Source: Psychrobacter sp. 1044
Lineage (GTDB): Bacteria > Pseudomonadota > Gammaproteobacteria > Pseudomonadales > Moraxellaceae
Reading direction: 5' to 3'
Length of the DNA: 64,000 nt
NCBI RefSeq assembly: GCF_904846525.1
Contig: NZ_CAJHAZ010000013.1
Coordinates: 34,262-98,261, forward strand
Below the pieces are notes generated by a model that searched no databases, was not told the DNA's origin, and was given only the letters and a program-made list of their open reading frames with translations. This document shows, piece after piece, positions 26,005 through 35,189 of the stretch. How positions within the stretch are numbered: the first letter of the stretch is position 1; the number at the start of each line of letters is the position of its first letter. The position numbers and the translations under genes were made by a program.

Positions 26005-27900
26005 CTACATCGCTGGTAACGGTGGCGGTGTTGAGTTGGTTGTTTTAATATCACTTTTCGATAAGTTGACTTCATTGTGCTGATAAACTCTAGGTGGACG
26101 TGGGTCTTCACCTGCTAGGATATCTTGCAACTGATCACGGTCAATCGTTTCCCACTTCATTAGAGCATCTACCATCGCATGCATTTTTTCTTGATTGCCT
26201 TCAATCAATTCACGCGCGATATCATATTGCTCCTCTAACATACGGCGAACTTCTTCATCAACCTTTTGCTGCGTGGCTTCTGAAATCGTACGACTGCTAG
26301 AGCCAAAATAGCCTTGCGAGCTGTCTTCATCTTCATAAACCATAATACCAAGCGCATCAGACATACCGTACTTCGTCACCATAGCGCGAGCCATCTTGGT
26401 TGCACGTTCGAAGTCGTTAGAAGCACCTGTCGACATTTGATTGATAAAGACTTCTTCAGCGATACGACCGCCGAATAAGATAGCAATATCGCTCAGCATT
26501 TTTGATTTATACATACTGGTTTGGTCATGCTCTGGCAACTGCCAAGTAACACCAAGCGCAAAACCACGCGGCATGATCGTTACTTTATGCACAGGATCGG
26601 TACCTGGTAGTAGCTCAGCGACTAAGGCGTGACCTGCTTCATGATAAGCAGTAGCACGGCGCTCCTCTTCACGGATGACCATTGATTTACGCTCAGGACC
26701 CATATATAGCTTGTCTTTTGCATCTTCAAAGTCATTCATATCAACGCTAGTCTTGTTGCGACGTGCTGCAAACAATGCCGCTTCGTTGACGAGGTTGGCC
26801 AGCTGCGCACCACTGAAACCTGGTGTACCGCGAGCCAATGCATTGGCATCCACACCGATAGTATTCGGCAGCTTTCTCAAGTGCACTTTAAGAATTTGTT
26901 CACGGCCTTTAATATCTGGCAATCCCACTTGTACCTGACGGTCAAAACGACCTGGACGCAGTAGCGCTTTATCAAGCACATCCGCACGGTTGGTCGCTGC
27001 AATGACGATCACGCCTTCATTGCCTTCAAAACCATCCATTTCAACCAATAATTGGTTCAGTGTCTGCTCACGCTCATCATTACCACCGCCCATACCAGAG
27101 CCACGATGACGACCGACCGCATCAATTTCATCAATAAAGATGATGCAAGGCGCGCTCTTTTTAGCCTGTTCGAACATATCGCGTACACGTGAGGCACCGA
27201 CACCGACAAACATTTCAACAAAATCAGAACCTGAGATTGAGAAGAACGGCACTTTAGCTTCACCAGCAATGGCTCTGGCTAACAAGGTTTTACCGGTACC
27301 TGGAGGACCTACCATTAAGATACCACGTGGAATCGTCGCGCCCAGTTTGGTAAATTTATCAGGGTCGCGTAAAAACTCGACCACTTCAACCACTTCTTCT
27401 TTGGCCTCTTCACAACCAGCCACATCTTCAAAGTTCACCTTGATTTGGTCTTCAGTCAGCATTTTAGCTTTTGACTTACCAAAGCTCATAGGGCCGCCGC
27501 CTTTACCGCCAGCGCCGCCTTGCATGTTACGCATGAAGAATAAAAACAGACCAATAATCAATAGAATTGGGAAACTGGCTATCAGTAATTGCATCAAGAC
27601 GCTTTGGCGTTTTGGGGCAGTCCCTTGGACTTCGACTTGGTTCTCACGCAGCAATGGCATGAGCTCATCATCTGACACAGCTGGTCTAATGGTCTCAAAT
27701 GATGAACCATTTTTCTTTTCGCCGGTGATTTGCTCGCCATCGATTTCAACGCTGGCTACTTGGTTTTCTGACACAGCGGTCACAAACTCAGAGTAGTTAA
27801 GGCTATCCGGCTCGGATGATTGATCAAAGCCGCTAAACACCAGCACCAAAACGCCGATTACCACCAGCCACAATAAGGTATTTTTTACCATGTCGCTCAC
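26005..27900 (-). CDS. ftsH: ATP-dependent zinc metalloprotease FtsH
   Basis: Membrane-anchored AAA+ protease that degrades misfolded membrane proteins and, in E. coli, LpxC and other regulators. Two transmembrane helices (about 9-24 and 102-122) frame a periplasmic domain. Walker A GPPGTGKT is at 198-205, [12 protein letters not shown] is Walker B, and the zinc-protease motif HEAGH is at 420-424. Length 631 aa. I keep the GTG at 27900, which has GGGA seven bases upstream; an ATG three codons later (27891) also fits the family. The LpxC substrate gene lies 5 kb away in this window. Confidence 0.97.
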   Translation of the reverse strand: MSDMVKNTLLWLVVIGVLVLVFSGFDQSSEPDSLNYSEFVTAVSENQVASVEIDGEQITGEKKNGSSFETIRPAVSDDELMPLLRENQVEVQGTAPKRQSVLMQLLIASFPILLIIGLFLFFMRNMQGGAGGKGGGPMSFGKSKAKMLTEDQIKVNFEDVAGCEEAKEEVVEVVEFLRDPDKFTKLGATIPRGILMVGPPGTGKTLLARAIAGEAKVPFFSISGSDFVEMFVGVGASRVRDMFEQAKKSAPCIIFIDEIDAVGRHRGSGMGGGNDEREQTLNQLLVEMDGFEGNEGVIVIAATNRADVLDKALLRPGRFDRQVQVGLPDIKGREQILKVHLRKLPNTIGVDANALARGTPGFSGAQLANLVNEAALFAARRNKTSVDMNDFEDAKDKLYMGPERKSMVIREEERRATAYHEAGHALVAELLPGTDPVHKVTIMPRGFALGVTWQLPEHDQTSMYKSKMLSDIAILFGGRIAEEVFINQMSTGASNDFERATKMARAMVTKYGMSDALGIMVYEDEDSSQGYFGSSSRTISEATQQKVDEEVRRMLEEQYDIARELIEGNQEKMHAMVDALMKWETIDRDQLQDILAGEDPRPPRVYQHNEVNLSKSDIKTTNSTPPPLPAM

Positions 27901-28301
27901 TAGTTATTCCCATCCCTTACTTATTGGTGTGTTTATTAAACACGTGACGTCTATAAACGTATCGCTCATTTTTTAGTAGATATATTCATAGCCAAAATTT
28001 ATGAGTCAGACTCACACAACTCAAATGCTGCATGGGGACTGTTTTCACAAGTTATAAATATCAATGACCTATATATCTATCGTAGATGAGCACATCAGGC
28101 GCTTATTGTCAGACGACTTTGCCTAAAACATATGCTTGAAACAAAGTTAATATACCATGATATGTGGTGCTAACCTGCATAATTCAAGCAGGTTTCGCTA
28201 TTATTCAGTTAACGATTGTAGCGGGTTCAATGCGCTCATGAGACTATGTTATGGTGACACATTATCTCGCTTACAATGGCTGTGACACAACGACGTTATG
28301 A
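27901..28301. other. Intergenic region between rlmE and ftsH
   Basis: About 400 bp. A weak hairpin AACCTGC/GCAGGTT (28172-28194) could end rlmE transcription. The ftsH promoter presumably lies to its left; no clear -35/-10 pair seen. rlmE and ftsH are usually close together, so the gap is larger than usual. Confidence 0.45.
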
Positions 28302-28934
28302 TTATTTAATCGCTATCCAAAACATCTCTTTTGACCGTGGTCGTGACGCACCTGGTTTGATACTACGGATTTTACTAAAATCCTGCTGCATCTGCTTGCG
28401 TAATTCTTGTGTGCCTTCACCTTGAAACACTTTCATAATAAGTGCGCCACCTTCTGGTAAGGTTGCAAGCGCGAAGTCCACTGCCAGCTCGCATAAATAC
28501 ATCATACGTGGCTGATCGATTGCGCTGTTTCCTGCCGTATTTGGTGCCATATCGGACAGCACTACATCGACCTGTCTATCACCAACCTCTGCCATGATCG
28601 CATCAAACACTTCTGCTTCGCGAAAGTCGCCTTGAATAAAGGTCACATCAGGCAATGTATCCATCGGCAGAATATCAGAAGCAATCAAAATGCCTTTTTC
28701 GCCTACTAGCTGACCTGCCACTTGAGACCAACTGCCTGGAGCACTACCCAAATCTACAACTGTCATGCCTTTTTTAATAATATTGGTCTTTTCATTAATT
28801 TCTAATAGCTTATAGGCGGCACGGGCACGATAGCCATCTTTTTGCGCTTTTTGCACATAATGATCGTCAATATGCTCTTTCATCCAAGCGCTACTACTCT
28901 TTGACAGTTTTTTATTTTCGATACGCGTGGCCAA
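28302..28934 (-). CDS. rlmE: 23S rRNA (uridine-2'-O-)-methyltransferase RlmE (FtsJ/RrmJ)
   Basis: Methylates U2552 of 23S rRNA in the 50S subunit using SAM. The SAM motif is VVDLGSAPGSWSQVA, followed by LSDMAPNTAG and a late MKVFQGEG; the catalytic K-D-K residues are in the expected places (KDGYRARAAYKL, D of LSDMAP, K of LIMKVF). I start it at TTG 28934, which has AGGAG eight bases upstream and gives MATRIENKKL; an upstream ATG at 28964 in the same frame has no site. 210 aa, normal. Divergent from yhbY, the common arrangement. Confidence 0.94.
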   Translation of the reverse strand: MATRIENKKLSKSSSAWMKEHIDDHYVQKAQKDGYRARAAYKLLEINEKTNIIKKGMTVVDLGSAPGSWSQVAGQLVGEKGILIASDILPMDTLPDVTFIQGDFREAEVFDAIMAEVGDRQVDVVLSDMAPNTAGNSAIDQPRMMYLCELAVDFALATLPEGGALIMKVFQGEGTQELRKQMQQDFSKIRSIKPGASRPRSKEMFWIAIK

Positions 28935-29277
28935 AATACCTGCTCCTATTGCTTTGCAAAACATTCATACATATTACTGAAGTAGCTAAAAGATTTATGA
29001 AGCACATGCGATATGGGTTAAATTCATTCGAATATGCTATCAATCAAGATTTTTCTACATTTGCAGTCTTAAACTGACTAAATTCTATTGGTTAAAACAC
29101 TGATTTATCAGACAGTAGCGTTTATAATGTGCCCAAACATTCAGTTTAACATTTTCATCACGTAAAATCGTGCAAAATCCTGCTGATCTCATGCAAGATG
29201 ACCACAGATTATCTATAATGGTCGTCAACTGCTCTTAATAGCACTGTCTTTTATTTTTACCAACACCTAGGAATTCT
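28935..29277. other. Divergent rlmE-yhbY promoter region
   Basis: About 340 bp of AT-rich DNA. A TATAAT at 29214-29219 lies 60 bp before yhbY and probably serves it; the matching -35 is weak. No ORF. Confidence 0.45.
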
Positions 29278-29586
29278 ATGCAACTCGATAACGCTACCAT
29301 CAAACGCCTAAGAGGCATTGGTCACGACCTCAAACCTATCGTCATGATTGGCAATAAAGGTATTACCCCAACCATTACTGAAGAGATTGATCGCGCGCTA
29401 TCAGATCATGAGCTCATCAAAGTAAAATTGCCTGCTGGCACAAAAGAAGAGCGCGATGTCATCGGTGCGGAACTTGCCAAAGCGGCTAACGCGTCTTTGG
29501 TTCATTCTATTGGTCGTATGGCATTGTTACTACGTAAAAATCCAAACGCCAATCCAAAATTGTCTAACTTAGCACGTCATGCATAA
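29278..29586 (+). CDS. yhbY: YhbY family RNA-binding protein (CRM domain)
   Basis: A 102-aa single CRM-domain protein that associates with pre-50S ribosomal particles. The family pattern is clear: LRGIGHDLKPIVMIGNKGIT (GxxG loop), then EEIDRALSDHELIKVK and a C-terminal RMALLLRKNP. AGGA lies five bases before the start. A terminator follows at 29671. Divergent from rlmE, another ribosome maturation gene. Confidence 0.95.
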   Translation: MQLDNATIKRLRGIGHDLKPIVMIGNKGITPTITEEIDRALSDHELIKVKLPAGTKEERDVIGAELAKAANASLVHSIGRMALLLRKNPNANPKLSNLARHA

Positions 29587-29670
29587 TAATATGTGATGAC
29601 CAGCTGGTTTGAGTGATGTGATGATATGCCATATCAACTCAAATCATAGCCAAATGGTGACGATAAATGT

Positions 29671-29704
29671 AAAAGCCGCGATGCATCTTGCTCGCGGCTT
29701 TTAT
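29671..29704 (+). terminator. Rho-independent terminator after yhbY
   Basis: Perfect 11-bp stem AAAAGCCGCGA/TCGCGGCTTTT (29671-29681, 29692-29702) with a 10-nt loop. Confidence 0.88.
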
Positions 29705-29809
29705 GTTGTCTGCTCGTTTTAGATTTACTTAGCGTGTAATATTAGCTCACTTAGTCGGTACAACTTTTCTTATGGTTACTTCTATATTTTTATTGTCGGG
29801 TCTTAACTT

Positions 29810-30538
29810 ATGAATCAATCATTCAATCTCTGTGTGGCCACCGAAACCATAGTAAATGATGCGCAGCAACTGGGTGTAACAGTGGATGAGTTACAGCGCA
29901 TCTGTATAAATGTGAGTGCTCAGATTATTCGACAGCCATCACTCCACTTACAGCTAACCTATCAACTCACCCTACCCAACCAAATGCTAGCAAAGCAGCT
30001 AAACTGGTCAATGTGGCAGCAAGCACAAGTAAAATTCGATGATTACTTGTGGGAAGAGACTTGCCTTGAGTGTTTTATCGCTGGTCGTCTGATAAATGAT
30101 GAAAATCTAACGGAGGCTCAAAAGGCAACGCCCTATATCGAGATTAATGCCAATCCAGACGGTCGTTACGCGCTATATCAATTTGCAAGCTATCGTAATC
30201 CTGCCACCTTACCACCAACCCCCTTACATGCAGCTGATGGACAAGCGCGCGCGTTTATTAATTGGATAAACAATGTAACGCCAACATTAAGGTACGTGAG
30301 AAACCCTTTATCTAATGATCCATCAATTGCAAATAAACCTCATCATTATGAGCGCAGCTTTAATGTACCAGTAATCCAACGACCCAATCAGCAGTACACC
30401 ATCGCTAATACTGTGATTGAGCAAATACATCCTTGCGTTATTTTATGGTTTGGTGAGATTGCTTTATATTTTGCCCCAAACCACGCCTCCCCGCCTGACT
30501 TTCACAATCGTAGCCACTGGTCGAAATTTGAGCTTTAA
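29810..30538 (+). CDS. DOMON-like domain protein
   Basis: A 242-aa protein resembling the DOMON-like family of proteobacteria: LWEETCLECFIAG, then PYIEINANPDGRYALYQFASYRN, and a late HPCVILWFGEIALYFAPNHASPPDFHNR. The family fold is related to ligand- or haem-binding DOMON domains, but its biological role is not known. No signal peptide, so cytoplasmic. It stands alone and converges on the CHAP protein gene. Confidence 0.75.
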   Translation: MNQSFNLCVATETIVNDAQQLGVTVDELQRICINVSAQIIRQPSLHLQLTYQLTLPNQMLAKQLNWSMWQQAQVKFDDYLWEETCLECFIAGRLINDENLTEAQKATPYIEINANPDGRYALYQFASYRNPATLPPTPLHAADGQARAFINWINNVTPTLRYVRNPLSNDPSIANKPHHYERSFNVPVIQRPNQQYTIANTVIEQIHPCVILWFGEIALYFAPNHASPPDFHNRSHWSKFEL

Positions 30539-30574
30539 CTCTACTTTTAACTTAAGCATCACAACTCAAAGCGC

Positions 30575-30610
30575 AAAAAAAACCAGCAACGCTATAAAGA
30601 GCATTACTGG
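30575..30610 (-). terminator. Terminator after the CHAP protein gene
   Basis: On the minus strand a 10-bp stem (30601-30610 with 30583-30592), complete when two G-U pairs are allowed, is followed by eight T. Confidence 0.82.
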
Positions 30611-30652
30611 ATTTGGAGAAAACTTTTAACTTAGGTTACATCTAACTGTCTA

Positions 30653-31381
30653 CTATTTGTCAGCCATCGCGAGGTAAATACCACGATCTGATGCATCATC
30701 GACATATTGCGAATCACGCCATGTTGTATAGCTGTAAGTGCCACTGTATGGGCTAATGCTGTTTTGGCGGAAATCAGATACCCAATCGTTACCATCAAAG
30801 ATCTGGATATGACCATGTGGACGGTTTGACGTACGATTATAGACAACGACGTCACCCACTTGTGGCTGCATATCATTACTGATCTTGGTAAAACCTGCTT
30901 GAGCAAGTGTGCCGCGAGAGGCATACTGATAAGCTGAAGGGTTAGGCGTAAATTCGTAACCTGCTGATTGTAGCGCTTTACGTACATAGCGAGCACAGTA
31001 GCCAGAGCTTCTAGATAATGCTACTCGCGATGCACTTGCCGCTGCAATCGCAGGAGCAGAATTGCGATCAGGAGCGCGGCTTGATTGCTGCTGACGCTGC
31101 TCATAAGACAAACGGCTGGTAAGCGAAGCAAGCTGGTATTCTTTTTGCTTGGCATGCGCACTTAAATTATCAATGGCTTGACTGATCTCATCATTGCTAT
31201 ATACATGAGCACCACTGTTAGTGCTATAGATATTGCGGCTAGAACCGTAGTTCGCAGAAGCAGAGATATTAGTGATGGTATGACTCAAGGTATTATTTGG
31301 TTGAAAGGTTGTTTCGACAGCACCACTTGTCTGTGCTATACCCATTCCCAATACTGACAAAATTAATAAAGCTTGTTTCAT
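30653..31381 (-). CDS. Secreted CHAP-domain protein, probable peptidoglycan hydrolase
   Basis: A 242-aa exported protein with an N-terminal signal peptide (MKQALLILSVLGMGIAQTSGA). A Ser/Gln/Asn-rich linker leads to a C-terminal domain of about 120 aa that resembles CHAP amidases/endopeptidases: a catalytic cysteine in GYCARYVRKALQSAG, a histidine in RPHGHIQIFDGNDWVSD, and QVGDVVVY before it. I chose the ATG at 31381 because the signal peptide starts there and an AGG is upstream; the frame extends 26 codons further. Likely periplasmic, cutting peptidoglycan cross-links; no SH3-type binding domain is visible. Confidence 0.82.
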   Translation of the reverse strand: MKQALLILSVLGMGIAQTSGAVETTFQPNNTLSHTITNISASANYGSSRNIYSTNSGAHVYSNDEISQAIDNLSAHAKQKEYQLASLTSRLSYEQRQQQSSRAPDRNSAPAIAAASASRVALSRSSGYCARYVRKALQSAGYEFTPNPSAYQYASRGTLAQAGFTKISNDMQPQVGDVVVYNRTSNRPHGHIQIFDGNDWVSDFRQNSISPYSGTYSYTTWRDSQYVDDASDRGIYLAMADK

Positions 31382-31643
31382 AAATTTACTACCTATTGTT
31401 AATACAAGACCGCTCGTCATCCGTGACAAAGCATCAATTAGTTTAGAGGAGATGATCATTACAAAACATGATAAAATCCTTATTAAAACAGCCCGCTATT
31501 CTTTCTGTAGTGACTAATGCTGGTATTATCTGTTAATACCATATTCCGCTTAGTTCACTGTCTCGCAAATCGTTCATTATCAATTGCTTTTAGCATGTCA
31601 ATTATGAATATCGATTTTGTCACCTACTAGATGAGTCATCACG

Positions 31644-32159
31644 ATGTCAAAAAAACAGCCAAATCGGCTTGCCCAACTTATCGACCATCAAGCTTTTGCT
31701 GGTAGCGCACTACCCCGAACGCTTGCTGACAATATGCGGCTATACATAGAAGCGACTAACGAGGTAAAAGAGTTATTGGTAGATTGTCTACCTGAAGAAA
31801 TTCTTAATACCTGTTGGGTCGTAGGCCTCACCTCCGAGCAATTAATACTCAGTGTGGGCTCAATGACTGCTGCCAATCATATTCGCTATTTGCAGAGCGC
31901 TTATTTGCAAGTCCTAACAGAGCAGTCAATTACATTTAAACAACTCAAGCAAATTCGCGTCGTCGTAGCTAAAAATTCAGCTGATAATCATTCATCTAAA
32001 CAACTATCAGCAGTATCAGCAACTTTGTCAAAATCTAGTAAAGCCAATGAAAATCAGGCTCTTAGCCAAAACACAAAGCGGACTATATCACAGGCCGCAG
32101 AGCATGTCACCACTGATGAAAATCTCAAAAAAGCACTTTTACGTCTGGCAAATCATTGA
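31644..32159 (+). CDS. DciA-like (DUF721) protein
   Basis: A 171-aa protein with a DUF721-like N-terminal 100 residues: PEEILNTCWVVGLTSEQLILSVGSMTAANHIRYL (in part) shows the strand pattern of this family, whose member DciA helps load or operate the replicative helicase DnaB. The C-terminal 70 residues are Ser/Asn/Lys-rich and probably disordered. In other gammaproteobacteria the gene lies close to lpxC and secA; here it converges on lpxC. Family assignment is moderately sure; role inferred. Confidence 0.72.
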   Translation: MSKKQPNRLAQLIDHQAFAGSALPRTLADNMRLYIEATNEVKELLVDCLPEEILNTCWVVGLTSEQLILSVGSMTAANHIRYLQSAYLQVLTEQSITFKQLKQIRVVVAKNSADNHSSKQLSAVSATLSKSSKANENQALSQNTKRTISQAAEHVTTDENLKKALLRLANH

Positions 32160-32457
32160 AATTATTAATGTTACTATGTAAAGTTGTGTAAACAAAACCG
32201 TAAAAATCAGCTGATAACGCTGCGATTTTGTAATGACGCAAACAAAAAAAATCACCTGCTAGCTCCGTTCACATTATGAACGTCACCAACAGATGATTGA
32301 AAAACTATCCACAGCTTTGATATTCTCTACTCTAGAGCAGAATTGTTAAAATAATCTAAACAATACATTCAAAAAAACGAATATTATTAGAATGTAATTA
32401 CTGCCAGATTATGTAATATTGCGTAAATGTTTCGATACTTCGTGTATATTCCTGTAT
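32160..32457. other. Convergent region between DciA-like gene and lpxC
   Basis: About 300 bp, AT-rich. A small palindromic CGTTCA-CATTAT-GAACG (around 32266-32283) may be part of a terminator. No gene seen. Confidence 0.4.
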
Positions 32458-33375
32458 TCATCCTTCAACAGTCAAACCTTCGAGAGGTAAATACTGAATT
32501 GGGCACGTTACATTGTCATCAAAAGTTACAATTTCAAAATTATTATGGTCAGATAGTATCTCACGTACCAATAAATTGTTTAACGCGTGACCAGATTTAT
32601 AAGCATTAAAGCGACCCAAAATCGGATAGCCAATCAAATATAAATCACCTAAAGCATCCAAAATTTTATGGCGAACGAACTCATCATTAAAACGCAGACC
32701 TTCTTCGTTAAGAATATTTGCCTCATCAATAACAATAGCATTATCCATACTGCCTCCTAGCGCCAAATTATTCTGACGTAAGGCTTCTATATCTCGTAAA
32801 AACCCAAAAGTACGGGCTGAACTCAATTGCTCAATGAAGTTTTGCGTCGAAAACTGCAGCTGTGCATGCTGAAAATCTTTGTCGATAGCAGGATGATCAA
32901 AATCAATCTCAAAATTTAGCTCAAACCCTTCATAAGGACGCAGTTCTGCCCATTTATCGTCTACTTTTACTCTTACAGGTCTGACGATTTTTATAAACTT
33001 CTTTAAAGCGTCTTGCTCGCAGAATCCTGCGTCAAGCAGCAACGCTACAAAAGGAGCGGCACTACCATCCATAATCGGTATCTCTGAGGCCGATACACGG
33101 ATTAAAAGGTTATCCACGCCAAGTCCTGCAATGGCACTAAGCAAATGCTCGACCGTCCCCACACGTGTGCCACCAAACACTAGGTTTGACGACATCATAG
33201 TGTCTTGTACTAAAAAAGCACTGGCTGGAATCGGCTGGCTGCCTTCGATATCAGAACGCTCGAAAACAATACCCGTATCAATAGGTTGCGGATGAAACTC
33301 TAAGTCAACAGGCTGACCACTATGGAGACCAATACCTGTAACAGCAATCGCAGTTTTTATGGTTCTTTGGTTCAT
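32458..33375 (-). CDS. lpxC: UDP-3-O-acyl-N-acetylglucosamine deacetylase
   Basis: Zinc-dependent deacetylase of the first committed step of lipid A synthesis. It has GIGLHSGQPVDLEFHP at the start, the zinc histidine in VGTVEHLLSA, the SARTFGF segment, the FVRHKILDALGDLYLIG region with the second zinc histidine and catalytic aspartate. I chose the ATG at 33375, giving MNQRTIKTAIAVTGIGLHSG and 305 aa, the E. coli length; GAGA is upstream, while the frame extends 15 codons without support. Unlike in many bacteria it is separated from ftsZ by a terminator and 373 bp. Confidence 0.97.
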   Translation of the reverse strand: MNQRTIKTAIAVTGIGLHSGQPVDLEFHPQPIDTGIVFERSDIEGSQPIPASAFLVQDTMMSSNLVFGGTRVGTVEHLLSAIAGLGVDNLLIRVSASEIPIMDGSAAPFVALLLDAGFCEQDALKKFIKIVRPVRVKVDDKWAELRPYEGFELNFEIDFDHPAIDKDFQHAQLQFSTQNFIEQLSSARTFGFLRDIEALRQNNLALGGSMDNAIVIDEANILNEEGLRFNDEFVRHKILDALGDLYLIGYPILGRFNAYKSGHALNNLLVREILSDHNNFEIVTFDDNVTCPIQYLPLEGLTVEG

Positions 33376-33748
33376 GGCTGTCTTCTCACATATTTTGTTA
33401 CAATTGCCATAGTGTATCATTACCCGCCCCTAGTTCGCCATAGTTAAAACTCGCTAATTTCCTTATCTCCTTGATTGATAACACTTATCGTCAATAAATT
33501 TTGATGGTTATCATGTCTTATTGATCACATTGCCTCTGTTAACACAGGGAAATAACAGCCAAGTGTTACAATCATAAATTGTTTTATACGCCTATTTATT
33601 AATGATTATTTTCGCATCGAGAGGCGATTTTTATAAATAGAGCGCGCTCATAGCTGAATCAGTTTGCTAATATATGGACATTTTCTATAAACACAAAAAA
33701 GCCAGCAACTTAGTACTGGCTTTTTTTTATTCCAAACATCTGAAAATA
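33376..33748. other. ftsZ-lpxC intergenic region
   Basis: Holds the ftsZ terminator (33695-33726) and then about 300 bp that must carry the lpxC promoter. I could not identify a confident -35/-10 pair. No ORF. Confidence 0.5.
33695..33726 (-). terminator. Terminator after ftsZ
   Basis: Stem AAAAAAGCCAG/CTGGCTTTTTT (33695-33705, 33716-33726) with a 10-nt loop; T runs on both strands make it potentially bidirectional. Confidence 0.85.
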
Positions 33749-34954
33749 TTATTTATTTTGTTGACGTTTTAGATAGTCTTGAATGCTATTGGTTTTGGTT
33801 TTCGCCTGCTCTTGAGGCGCGCTTGAGCGAGTAGCACTAGCCGTTTCTTGATACATCTGAGCTTGCGATTGCTTCTGGCTGTTTAAAGCACTGGTATGCA
33901 CGTTAGGGTCAACAGGCTGAGTGCTATTGACAGAAGGAACTGGTGCCTCGACTACTTCTGGCTCTTGCCCAGCGTTTTCATCTAAAGTCAGACCCGTTGC
34001 AATAACAGTGACATGTAAATCATCACCCATTTTTTCATCAATCACTGAACCATAGAAAATATGTGCATCGTCAATATCTGTAATTTCTTCGACAATAACA
34101 CTGATTTTGCTCATCTCATCCAATGAGAGTGATTCAGAAGAAATTACGTTAACCAATAGACCTTTTGCATTTTCTAAACGCAAGTCATCAAGTAATGGTG
34201 ATCTGATGGCTTTCTCAGTTGCTTGACGCGCACGATCATCACCGCTAGCACGGCCGATACCCATCATCGCATGACCTTTGGCAGTCATAGCAGTGCGGAT
34301 ATCGTTAAAGTCGATATTGATCATACCTTCACTAGCGATAGTTTCAGCAATACCTTGAACCGCATGTAATAACACATCATCCGCTTTTTTAAAGGCATCT
34401 TGCATAGAGATATTGCCATAGACACTCATCAACTTATCATTCGGAATCGTAATGATAGAATCAACAAAGTTAGTCAATTGTTCAATACCAGCTTTAGCAG
34501 CCTTGATACGTTTGCCACCTTCAAACTTAAATGGCGTAGTCACGACGGCAACTGTCAACACTTCCATTTCTTTAGCAATACGAGCAACCACAGGCGCTGC
34601 ACCTGTACCCGTACCACCACCCATACCAGCAGTAATGAACACCATGTCTGAATGCTCGAGTAATGCACGGATGGCTTCTTCTTCGCTTTCTGCTGCTTCA
34701 CGCCCAACTTCTGGGTTCGCCCCTGCGCCCAAACCGCGATTCGTTTTTGCGCCAAGTTGCAATTTATGCGGTGCAGTTAAACGATCAAGCGCTTGTTTAT
34801 CCGTATTAGCACAGACGAACGTTACACCTCTAATCCCTTGTTGTACCATATGTTCAACCGCATTACCGCCACCACCACCAACACCGAATACAGTGAAGCT
34901 TGCTTGGCCGTTATTTTGAGGCTGGTTATCATCTGGCATGGTGTATTTTGACAT
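33749..34954 (-). CDS. ftsZ: Cell division protein FtsZ
   Basis: Tubulin-like GTPase that forms the Z ring. The GTP-binding signature GGGTGTG is at about residues 112-118 within TAGMGGGTGTGAAPVVA; the N-terminal FTVFGVGGGGGNAVEHM loop and the NNADT-like CANTDKQAL segment are present. A variable linker (about 320-385) ends in the conserved partner-binding peptide IQDYLKRQ, which contacts FtsA. I chose the ATG at 34954 (GGAG ten bases upstream); the frame extends 17 codons more. 401 aa. It is last in the murG-ftsZ run. Confidence 0.98.
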   Translation of the reverse strand: MSKYTMPDDNQPQNNGQASFTVFGVGGGGGNAVEHMVQQGIRGVTFVCANTDKQALDRLTAPHKLQLGAKTNRGLGAGANPEVGREAAESEEEAIRALLEHSDMVFITAGMGGGTGTGAAPVVARIAKEMEVLTVAVVTTPFKFEGGKRIKAAKAGIEQLTNFVDSIITIPNDKLMSVYGNISMQDAFKKADDVLLHAVQGIAETIASEGMINIDFNDIRTAMTAKGHAMMGIGRASGDDRARQATEKAIRSPLLDDLRLENAKGLLVNVISSESLSLDEMSKISVIVEEITDIDDAHIFYGSVIDEKMGDDLHVTVIATGLTLDENAGQEPEVVEAPVPSVNSTQPVDPNVHTSALNSQKQSQAQMYQETASATRSSAPQEQAKTKTNSIQDYLKRQQNK

Positions 34955-35189
34955 AAAAAGGTTTCTCCAGTTGCAGATAGCGTGATGGTCGATACTTGGT
35001 AACACACTTATATGGCGCGCTATCGACTTACTATATATAATTGTATTTAAATAAAACAGGGCAATGGCTTAGATAATTGTGCTAGCCAAAATATGCCAGT
35101 ATGGTACAGGGTGTTACTTTTCGTATTCTTGCCTATTATATAGCTGTATACTCTTATGCTGCTTAATATAAGTATGTTTTGCTAACAGA

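Noticed and set aside
27140..27796. 218-codon plus-strand frame opposite ftsH
   Set aside because: Antisense shadow of ftsH; no independent protein features.
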